This document shows positions 55,245-61,516 of a DNA stretch of 64,000 nt, piece by piece. Source of the stretch: Alienimonas californiensis (GTDB lineage: Bacteria; Planctomycetota; Planctomycetia; Planctomycetales; Planctomycetaceae); the NCBI RefSeq assembly GCF_007743815.1, contig NZ_CP036265.1, positions 2,100,323-2,164,322 of the forward strand. Direction: 5' to 3'. Positions within the stretch are counted from its first letter, which is position 1. Each line of letters begins with the position of its first letter. The notes under the pieces are model-generated. The model made no database searches and was not told the origin of the DNA. It saw only the letters and a list, made by a program, of their open reading frames with translations. The translations under genes and the position numbers were made by a program.

Positions 55245-55503
55245 CGCTGCGCTCCACCCAGCCGAGCGGTTCGTCCTCGGCGACCGCCCGCCCCGCGGCG
55301 ACGTTCTGCCGAACCAGCACGCCGTCCGCGGGGCTGAGGGCGTCGACCATCAGCCCGGGGATCGTCAGTTCGGCGACGCGCTCCCCGCGGCGGACCCGTT
55401 CGCCGGTCTCCACCAGCCACCCGGCCAGCGTCGGCGCCTGCCCGGCCGGCAACCGCCCGAACGCCGGCACGGACACCGGGAGATAGGGGGCTGGCGGGGT
55501 CAC
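55237..55503 (-). CDS. small lipoyl/biotinyl-like domain protein lacking the modified Lys
   Basis: 88 residues from the GTG at 55503, which overlaps the lipA stop by four bases. The fold pattern is a lipoyl-type hammerhead: LAGWLVETGERVRRGERVAEL, then IPGLMVDALSPADGVLVRQN, then GRAVAEDEPLGWVER. In true carrier domains the turn reads E-T-D-K; here the position of Lys is Gly50 (T-I-P-G-L), so it cannot be lipoylated or biotinylated at the usual site. It sits between lipA and holB. Similar apo-domains occur next to lipoate genes in planctomycetes; function unknown. Confidence 0.75.
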   Translation of the reverse strand: MTPPAPYLPVSVPAFGRLPAGQAPTLAGWLVETGERVRRGERVAELTIPGLMVDALSPADGVLVRQNVAAGRAVAEDEPLGWVERSDD

Positions 55504-56501
55504 GCGGAGCGGTTCGCGGTGAGGACGTCCTTCATCTCGCCGGCGTGGTAGCTGCTGCGGACGAAAGGGCCGCTGGCGACCAGGCCGAAGCCCAGGCCCC
55601 GCATCAGCTCGCCGACCTCGTCGAACTCTTCCGGCGGGACGTAGCGCTCCACCGGCAGGTGCTGGCCGGTCGGTTGCAGGTACTGGCCGAGGGTGAGCAT
55701 CTCGCAGCCGACCGCCCGCAGGTCGGCGCAGGTGTCCAGCAGCTCCTCGCGGGTCTCGCCCAGGCCGAGCATCAGCCCGCTTTTGGTGGGCATGTCCGGC
55801 GCCCGCCGTTTGACCCGGGCCAGCAGGTCGAGCGTCCGTTGGTAGTCCGCGTTGCGGCGGACCCGGTGGTACAGCCGCGGCACGGTCTCCGTGTTGTGGT
55901 TGAAGACGTCCGGGCGGCTGTCGATGACGGCGTCGATGGCCCGCACGTTGCCGCGGAAGTCCGGGGTGAGGACCTCGATCGTGACGCCCTCGTCGCAGGC
56001 CTCCCGCACCGCGACCACGCAGGCGGCCCAGTGGGCGGCGCCGCCGTCGGGCAGGTCGTCGCGGGTCACGCTGGTCAGCACGACGTGCTCTAACCCCAGC
56101 CGTTTCGCCGCCTCGGCGACGCGGGCCGGCTCGTCCAGCTGCAGGGCCTCGGTTTTGCCCTTGGGAACGGAGCAGAACCCGCAGGGCCGGGTGCAGACGT
56201 TCCCGGCGATCATCAGCGTCGCCGTTTTGTGGCTCCAGCACTCGGTGCGGTTCGGACACTTCGCCGACTCGCAGACGGTGACGAGATCCAAATCGCGGAT
56301 CACCTCGTCCGTAAACGCCATCCCCGCGGCCGGCAGGGGGCGCTTGAGCCACGCCGGCAGCCGGCGCTTTCTCTCAGGTACCCGCGAATCCGCAAGCGAA
56401 TCACGGGGGCTGTCGAGCACGTTCAGGACGGACAGTCCTGACGCTTGCGGTTTGGCGCCGCAGCCGGAGGCGGGGGCGTCGATGACTTGGAGCAGGGACA
56501 T
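55500..56501 (-). CDS. lipA: lipoyl synthase
   Basis: Radical-SAM enzyme that inserts two sulfurs into octanoyl groups bound to lipoyl domains. 333 residues. The auxiliary [4Fe-4S] Cys are in CESAKCPNRTEC (Cys77, 82, 88), and the radical-SAM CxxxCxxC is CTRPCGFC (Cys103, 107, 110). Later motifs are LTSVTRDDLPDGGA, NHNTETVPRLY, SGLMLGLGETREEL and the closing FVRSSYHAGEM with the cluster-ligating Ser. The N-terminal 45 residues are an atypical extension; bases 56390-56450 encoding residues about 18-38 hold a 9-base inverted repeat. It follows the LipB-like gene by 16 bases. Confidence 0.94.
   Translation of the reverse strand: MSLLQVIDAPASGCGAKPQASGLSVLNVLDSPRDSLADSRVPERKRRLPAWLKRPLPAAGMAFTDEVIRDLDLVTVCESAKCPNRTECWSHKTATLMIAGNVCTRPCGFCSVPKGKTEALQLDEPARVAEAAKRLGLEHVVLTSVTRDDLPDGGAAHWAACVVAVREACDEGVTIEVLTPDFRGNVRAIDAVIDSRPDVFNHNTETVPRLYHRVRRNADYQRTLDLLARVKRRAPDMPTKSGLMLGLGETREELLDTCADLRAVGCEMLTLGQYLQPTGQHLPVERYVPPEEFDEVGELMRGLGFGLVASGPFVRSSYHAGEMKDVLTANRSA
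56390..56450. repeat. inverted repeat inside the lipA N-terminal extension
   Basis: 9-base perfect arms CCGCAAGCG (56390-56398) and CGCTTGCGG (56442-56450) around a 43-base centre that itself contains AGGACGGACAGTCCT. It lies wholly in codons for the non-conserved residues 18-38 of LipA and has the look of the intergenic hairpin family. Confidence 0.55.
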
Positions 56502-56517
56502 GAAGTTCGAGCCGGGT

Positions 56518-57285
56518 TCAGGCCGGGACGTAGGTGCGGCGCGTGGTCCGGCGAAGCAGCGGATGGCCGGTGAAGGTGTGGACGGTGTCGTAGCCGAGGC
56601 CCTCGGAGAGCCGTTGGATCAGGCAGCTGCGGACCGCCGGCATGCTGATCGGATTGTGCCGGGCCGCCGACAGGCTGGAGACGGCTCCCCCGCCGCGGGC
56701 CCCGTCCGGGCGGACGGCCATGCGGGGGAACTCCATCGCGGGGGCGACGGACAGGAACAGCCCCCACCGGCTGAATCCCTCCCGCACCCCGGCGCCGACC
56801 TCCGCCACCACGCCCGTGCGGGCGGCGACCGCGGCGCCGTCGGGCGTGATCTCATTGGGAACCCGCAGGTCGTCGCAGGTCGCGGCCGCGGCGGAGATCA
56901 GCACGTCCCGCAGCAGGGCCGGGGTGAGGGGGTTCTCGTCGTCGTCCCGGGAGGCCACCGGCAGCACCGGGTAGGCGCACAGTTGGCCGGGGGAATGCAC
57001 GATCACGCCGCCGCCGCGGGCGACCCAGTCCATCTCCATCGAACGGCTGCGGAGGTCGCGTTCGTCGCAGCGGAGGTCCGCCCGGCTGCCCTCCCGCCCC
57101 ACCGTGACGCCGGGCGGGTGTTCGCAGAGCAGCAGGAAGCCGTGGCGGTCGGTGCGGCCGGACAGGTCGAACGCCAGCCGCTCCTGGAGCGCCTTCGCCG
57201 AGGGCCAGTCCACCTGCCCCAGCAGGTGCACGCTCAGCCCGTCGCTGCCGCGGTCCGGCAGGTGCGGGGTGAACGGGTAGGTCAC
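56518..57285 (-). CDS. LipB-like protein without recognisable catalytic residues
   Basis: 255 residues of the lipoate/octanoyl transferase (BPL/LPL catalytic) fold: LLLCEHPPGVTVGREGSR, WVARGGGVIVHSPGQLCAYP (substrate-binding RGG and H-x-PGQ, residues 90-101) and the later GAGVREGFSRWGLFLSV. In genuine LipB an Lys stands in GxKIaaiG and a Cys in a PCG motif. Here the corresponding stretches read TGVVAEVGAG (about 157-166) and MAVRPDG (about 189-195), with neither residue. It may have a changed activity or be a regulatory paralogue. First gene of the operon with lipA. Confidence 0.75.
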   Translation of the reverse strand: MTYPFTPHLPDRGSDGLSVHLLGQVDWPSAKALQERLAFDLSGRTDRHGFLLLCEHPPGVTVGREGSRADLRCDERDLRSRSMEMDWVARGGGVIVHSPGQLCAYPVLPVASRDDDENPLTPALLRDVLISAAAATCDDLRVPNEITPDGAAVAARTGVVAEVGAGVREGFSRWGLFLSVAPAMEFPRMAVRPDGARGGGAVSSLSAARHNPISMPAVRSCLIQRLSEGLGYDTVHTFTGHPLLRRTTRRTYVPA

Positions 57286-57466
57286 GGGGCGTGTCCGGCG
57301 ACGGGGGGGAGGGGGAACGCTTCGCGGGGATCCGGTACGGAAACCCGCGACGGCCGTTAGACTGGCTCGTCACGACCGCCGCGTTCAGTTCCATCCTACG
57401 TCGACCCCGACCGCCCACAAACGCCGGCGCCCGCCGCCCCCCGGTTCGCCCCCCGCTCCGCTCCGC

Positions 57467-57970
57467 ATGGCCAAGGCCAAGAAGTCCAAACGCAAGAAGT
57501 CCGGCGGGGAGGACCCGAACGAGCGGGTCGTCGTGCGCAACCGCAAGGCCCGGCACGAGTACGAACTGATCGAGGAGGTCGAAGCCGGCGTCGTGTTGCA
57601 CGGCAGCGAGGTGAAGTCCGTCCGCAACGGCGACGTGAACATCGACACCGCCTTCGCCACGGTGAAGAGCGGCGAACTGTGGTTGAAGAACCTGGACATC
57701 GGCGATTACGCCGAGGCCGGCCGCTACAACCACGACCGCACCCGCGATCGCAAACTCCTGCTGCGGAAGGCCCAACTGCGGAAGTTCGCCGAGGCGAACG
57801 AGGAGAAGGGCCTCACGCTGGTGCCGGTGGACGTGCACATCCACCGCGGCTTCGTGAAGGTGACGCTCGCCGTCGCCCGCGGTCGAAAGACGCACGACAA
57901 GCGCCAGAAGCTCAAGGCCAAAGAGGACGACCGCAAGCTCCGCGAAGCCAAGCGGCATTACGTGCAGTGA
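57467..57970 (+). CDS. smpB: SsrA-binding protein SmpB
   Basis: Binds tmRNA and delivers it to stalled ribosomes. 167 residues: basic N-terminus MAKAKKSKRKKSGG, then VVVRNRKARHEYELIEEVEA, GVVLHGSEVKSVRNGDVNI, the KNLDIGDYAEAGRYNHD segment, RDRKLLLRKAQLRKF and the basic helix VARGRKTHDKRQKLKAKED. Typical length and full domain. Divergent from the lipoate operon; the 181-base gap has no notable motif. The tmRNA gene itself is not in the window. Confidence 0.96.
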   Translation: MAKAKKSKRKKSGGEDPNERVVVRNRKARHEYELIEEVEAGVVLHGSEVKSVRNGDVNIDTAFATVKSGELWLKNLDIGDYAEAGRYNHDRTRDRKLLLRKAQLRKFAEANEEKGLTLVPVDVHIHRGFVKVTLAVARGRKTHDKRQKLKAKEDDRKLREAKRHYVQ

Positions 57971-57980
57971 GCCTTGGCGC

Positions 57981-58153
57981 TCCCCTCGCCCCCTTTTGGG
58001 GGAGAGGGGCCGGGGGTGAGGGGGGAGCGGCGCCCGAACGCCGTTCACGTCCCGCCCACTCGCCGTTCAGTCTGCTTGTCACGGCAGAGAGCGGGGCCGG
58101 GTGAACCATGCGTCACCCTCACCCCCGGCCCCTCTCCCTCAAGGGAGAGGGGA
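57981..58153 (+). repeat. dispersed repeat family A, copy 7
   Basis: CCCCTCGCCCCCTTTTGGGG left hairpin, GGCCGGGGGTGAGGGGGGAG, spacer with GTTCACGTCC and GGGTGAACC, and CTCTCCCTCAAGGGAGAG right hairpin. It begins 10 bases after the smpB stop and ends 10 bases before the stop of the convergent methyltransferase gene. Confidence 0.87.
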
Positions 58154-58163
58154 GAACGGACGG

Positions 58164-58889
58164 TTACCGCGACAGCCGCACGATCTGGTGACCCGCGATC
58201 CGCGGCCGCCAGAGTTCCTTCCCCGCCTCGTCCTCCAGTCGCACGCGCCAGCCGGCGTCGCTGGCCCGGTGCAGGAACGCCGCGGCGACGCCGCGGCCAG
58301 GGTCCGCCAGCAGCGCCTCGCCGTCGGCGGCCAGGGTGGCGGAGAGCGTTTTCAGCAGCGCCGCGTGCAGGTCCGGTTGATAGAGCAGGTCCGCCCCGAT
58401 CGCCCGGTCGAACCGCTGGTCGGCCGACAGCGCCGGCGGGGCGTGCCAGTCGAGCTTCGCTGCCGTCAGCGGCAGCCCGTTGAGGGCGGCGTTCGCCGCG
58501 GCGAGGGCGACGGCCCGCGGGTCGACATCGGTCGCCGTCGCCTCCGCCCCGCCCGCCGCCGCGGCCAGCCCGGCGAGGGCGGACCCGCAACCCAGTTCCA
58601 GCACGCGGGTTCCCGCCGGGAAGGGCTCGTCCAGCAATCGGCCGGCGAACGTGACCGCGACGGGCCACAGCGTCGCCCAGTAGGGGTCGCCGCCGGCCTC
58701 GGCCCCTTGGTCTGCCACAACCGCGTCCAGCACGGCGTCCGGGTCGGCGGGGGTCAGCAGACGGAAGGTCCGCGTCCCCCGCCGGTGGGCGACGCCGACG
58801 ACCTGCTCCGCCCACCCGCCGGCGATCGCCGGCAGGCCGTCCGCGTTCGGCGGCAGGCCGTCCGCGTTTCGCGGCGGGGCGTCGTTCAA
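58164..58889 (-). CDS. class I SAM-dependent methyltransferase
   Basis: About 241 residues from the TTG at 58889, which overlaps the preceding stop (TTGA). Motif I VLELGCGSALAGLAAAA, motif II region TATDVDPRAVALAAANA and FDRAIGADLLYQ match the METTL21/ETFB-lysine/nicotinamide methyltransferase-type class I fold. Upstream residues include a short tandem duplication (NADGLPPNADGLP). C-terminus AGHQIVRLSR. The methylated target is not known; members often modify protein lysines. Coupled to the LURP-like gene. Confidence 0.77.
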   Translation of the reverse strand: MNDAPPRNADGLPPNADGLPAIAGGWAEQVVGVAHRRGTRTFRLLTPADPDAVLDAVVADQGAEAGGDPYWATLWPVAVTFAGRLLDEPFPAGTRVLELGCGSALAGLAAAAGGAEATATDVDPRAVALAAANAALNGLPLTAAKLDWHAPPALSADQRFDRAIGADLLYQPDLHAALLKTLSATLAADGEALLADPGRGVAAAFLHRASDAGWRVRLEDEAGKELWRPRIAGHQIVRLSR

Positions 58890-59482
58890 CCCTGTTTGCC
58901 CTCGACCGCCACCAGCAGCACGCCGGCGGCCAGCGGGACGAAGGGGTGCAGCGTGTTGCCGCCGTGCACGTCCACCTTCAGCTTGTGCACGAAGGGGTTG
59001 AAGTTGGTGGAGTAGTTGGCGATCGCCGCCCCGCCGCCGTCGGGCGAGAGGGTGAACTTCTGCGGGAAAATCCAGCCGTAATCGGTCAGCCGGCGGAGCG
59101 TCGCCATCAGCGCGCTGTCTTCCTGGATGTGGCCGACGGCCCGTTCGTTCGCGTCGAGCACTTCCCAGGAGTCGCGGAACATGCTCTTCAGGCCCTTGCG
59201 CCGCAGGGTGCCGATCAGTTCGCCGGTGCGGCTGTCGGTCACGTCGTAGGCGGCGGAGAAGTCGATCACGCTGCGGGCGGCGATCTTCAGCCACTCCTCG
59301 TCCATCGACTCGTCCCGGTAGATCCGGATGTCCTCCTTGAGCTTGAACGCCTTCTGCTTGCTGTAGCCGACGAGGTTCCCGTCCCGGTCGTAAATATGGA
59401 ACGCGGCCCCGAACAGTTTGAACACCTTCCGGCGGATGGTGTACTCGACCGCATCGGCGGCGGGGGCGGTTGCGTCGGGCAC
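58886..59482 (-). CDS. LURP-one-related / scramblase-like protein
   Basis: 198 residues from the GTG at 59482. The compact beta-barrel family pattern is visible: YTIRRKVFKLFGAAFHIYDR, LVGYSKQKAFKLKEDIRIYR, VIDFSAAYDVTDSRTGELIG, LRRKGLKSMFRDSWEVLD and FTLSPDGGGAAIANYSTN. The last 15 residues are hydrophobic (LAAGVLLVAVEGKQG), possibly a membrane contact. Bacterial members are of unknown function. It is coupled through a TTGA overlap to the methyltransferase. Confidence 0.75.
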   Translation of the reverse strand: MPDATAPAADAVEYTIRRKVFKLFGAAFHIYDRDGNLVGYSKQKAFKLKEDIRIYRDESMDEEWLKIAARSVIDFSAAYDVTDSRTGELIGTLRRKGLKSMFRDSWEVLDANERAVGHIQEDSALMATLRRLTDYGWIFPQKFTLSPDGGGAAIANYSTNFNPFVHKLKVDVHGGNTLHPFVPLAAGVLLVAVEGKQG

Positions 59483-59502
59483 GGCGGGGAATGGGGGATG
59501 GG

Positions 59503-59658
59503 GGATGTCGGAAGGGGGATTTGAAAGAATGGACGGCCCGGCGGCGGACCGCAATCGGGGCGGGCGTCCGTTCCCTTGAGGGGCGCCAAGCCAAGGATGA
59601 CCGGCGTCCGACGAACGTCCCGTCACATCCGCCATCCGCCATCCCCCTTCCGACATCC
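59503..59658. repeat. 18-base terminal inverted repeat flanking ~120 bp
   Basis: GGATGTCGGAAGGGGGAT at 59503-59520 is repeated exactly inverted at 59641-59658. The enclosed ~120 bases have no coding signal; short GGGGAT and CATCCGC runs surround both ends. It lies in the gap between the divergent LURP-like and DUF456 genes, so a role as small element or regulatory structure is possible. Confidence 0.6.
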
Positions 59659-59662
59659 GCCC

Positions 59663-60280
59663 ATGGACCCGACCGCGTTCTACTTCACCCTCGCGGTGCC
59701 GATGGTCTTGCTGGCGGCGTTCTGTTGGGCGAGCACGCTGTTCACCCTGCCGGGGAACTGGGCCGTGCTGGCGCTGGCCGCGGCGTGGGCCTACTTCATG
59801 CCGAAGGACGAATACGGCTGGGGCTTCGGCTGGGGGACGGTCGCCGTGCTGGCCGGGTTGGCGCTGATCGGCGAGGCGCTGGAGTTCGCCGCCGGGGCCG
59901 CGGGGGCGAAGAAGGAGGGCGGCAGCCGCCGGGGCATGGCGCTGTCGATCCTGGGGGCGATGGTCGGCAGCCTCGCCGGCGCCGCGGTCGGCGTGCCGGT
60001 GCCGGTCGTCGGGCCGCTGATCGGCGCCGTCGGCGGCGGGGCCGCGGGCGCCTTCGCCGGGGCCTACCTCGGCGAGACCTGGAAGGGCCGCCACAGCCGG
60101 GACGCGGTGCAGATCGGCAAGGGCGCCCTGATCGGCCGGCTTGTGGGCACCGGCGGCAAACTCGCCTGCGGCGCCGTGATGGTCGCCGTCCTCGGGGTGA
60201 TGACCTTCGTCCCCCGCGACGTGGCCACGCCGCTGGACGACGCGGTGGACGACGCGGTCGTCGAGGCGGAGGTCTTCTGA
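59663..60280 (+). CDS. DUF456-family membrane protein
   Basis: 205 residues from the ATG of MDPTAFYFTLAVPMVLL. DUF456 features: FCWASTLFTLPGNWAVLALA, GWGTVAVLAGLALIGEALEF, then GSRRGMALSILGAMVGSLAG and PVPVVGPLIGAVGGGAAGAF with the conserved Gly-rich pair, and ending in an ETWKGR-type motif. Four to five helices in total. Function unknown; the family is widespread in bacterial inner membranes. The C-terminus is acidic. Confidence 0.85.
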   Translation: MDPTAFYFTLAVPMVLLAAFCWASTLFTLPGNWAVLALAAAWAYFMPKDEYGWGFGWGTVAVLAGLALIGEALEFAAGAAGAKKEGGSRRGMALSILGAMVGSLAGAAVGVPVPVVGPLIGAVGGGAAGAFAGAYLGETWKGRHSRDAVQIGKGALIGRLVGTGGKLACGAVMVAVLGVMTFVPRDVATPLDDAVDDAVVEAEVF

Positions 60281-60315
60281 GAGGCCCCTCTCAGAGGCAG
60301 TTTGCGAACAGAATA

Positions 60316-60420
60316 CCAGCCCGATGCGCAAGCATCGGCCGTCGGCGCAGCCGGCAGGAACGTCGTCTCTTGGTTCTCCAATGCGAAGGACGCACGGCCG
60401 ACGCTTGCGCGTCGGGCTGG
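60316..60420. repeat. hairpin repeat family B, copy 4
   Basis: 27-base arms (60316-60342 and 60394-60420) with two T-C/A-G type differences that still allow wobble pairing, and a 51-base loop that begins CGGCGCAGCC as in copies 1 and 3. It lies between two convergent genes. Confidence 0.8.
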
Positions 60421-60432
60421 TTAAAGTGTCCG

Positions 60433-61479
60433 CTACGCCTTCTCCGCCAGCGTCATGACGCACCGCGAGTGGTACAGCGGGCCGCTCTCGCACAGAAAGC
60501 CGGTGTGCCCGCCCGTCGGCGTCCGCTTCTTCACCAGGTGCGGATGGGCCTCCCAGTCGAACTGGTCGTAGGTCTCCAGCGGAACGAACGGGTCGTCGTC
60601 CGCCACGAGCAGCAGGGTGGGAACCGCGATCTTGCCGAGCCGGTGGCCGGCGCTGTCCTCGTGGTAATAGGCCTCCACATCGTCGAAGCCCCGCCGGGGG
60701 GCGGTGAAGGTCTCGTCGAACGCCCACACCGTCGAGGCGGCCTCCACGGCGGCGAGCTCCTCGTCGTTCACCCCGCCGGGGCTGAGGTGGATCTGGTCCC
60801 GCATCCGCTTGAGCAGATAGGCCTCGTACACGCGGTTGCGTCCCCGGCCGAGTCGCCGGGAGCAGGAGGCGAGGTCCAACGGGGCGGAGACGGTCACCGC
60901 GGCCCGCACGCCGCGGAGGACGTCCGGGTCGGCCGTGGCGAGGGATTTCAGCAGGATCGACCCGCCCAGGCTGAACCCGCACAGGATCACGCCGGACTCG
61001 AACAGGTCCCGCTCCGTGCCCTCTTCCAGATACGTCAGCAGGGCCCGGACGTCGCCGGTGCGGCCGGGGTGCAGGTACTCGCTGCACGTTTCGTGGCTGC
61101 GGCCGGCGCCGCGAAAGTTTAGGGCGACGACCCGCAGGCCGGCTCCCAGCAGGTCGGACAGGCAGGCCCGCATGTAGGCACTGTCCGCGTCGCCGCCCAG
61201 CCCGTGCAGCAGGACGACCAACGGACGATTCGGCCGCTCGTCCTCCGGCAGGAACAGGTCCGCGGCGAGGCGGTCGCCGGTGCCGTCGGAGGTCGGGATC
61301 TCCAGCGCCGCGCTGGGGCCGGCGTCCTCGCTGCGGTCGGCCACCGGACTGAGCAGCGGGACCTCGCCGAACACCTGCGCCGCCGCGGTATGCAGATGCG
61401 CCGCCCCCCACGTGCCCGCCCACTTCGCCGGATACGCCGGCAGATCGTCGGCGGTGAAGCGGATCGGCTCAGCGTTCAT
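60433..61479 (-). CDS. YheT-type alpha/beta-hydrolase
   Basis: 348 residues. The YheT/EMB8 pattern: RPLVVLLHGLGGDADSAYMR, ALNFRGAGRSHETCSEYLHP, GDVRALLTYLEEG, LCGFSLGGSILLKSLA with the nucleophile Ser of GFSLGG, LLVADDDPFVPLETYDQF with the Asp, and HLVKKRTPTGGHTGFLCESG with the His. Members of the family are esterases/lipid-related hydrolases of uncertain substrate. Stands alone; a repeat-B hairpin follows its stop on the other side. Confidence 0.88.
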   Translation of the reverse strand: MNAEPIRFTADDLPAYPAKWAGTWGAAHLHTAAAQVFGEVPLLSPVADRSEDAGPSAALEIPTSDGTGDRLAADLFLPEDERPNRPLVVLLHGLGGDADSAYMRACLSDLLGAGLRVVALNFRGAGRSHETCSEYLHPGRTGDVRALLTYLEEGTERDLFESGVILCGFSLGGSILLKSLATADPDVLRGVRAAVTVSAPLDLASCSRRLGRGRNRVYEAYLLKRMRDQIHLSPGGVNDEELAAVEAASTVWAFDETFTAPRRGFDDVEAYYHEDSAGHRLGKIAVPTLLLVADDDPFVPLETYDQFDWEAHPHLVKKRTPTGGHTGFLCESGPLYHSRCVMTLAEKA

Positions 61480-61516
61480 GGGAGACTGTAGCGCGTCGTC
61501 GGCGCCCGGCCGGCTC

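Noticed and set aside
56518..57285. Plain lipB annotation
   Set aside because: The context and fold fit, but the Lys and Cys needed for octanoyl transfer were not found, so the symbol was withheld.
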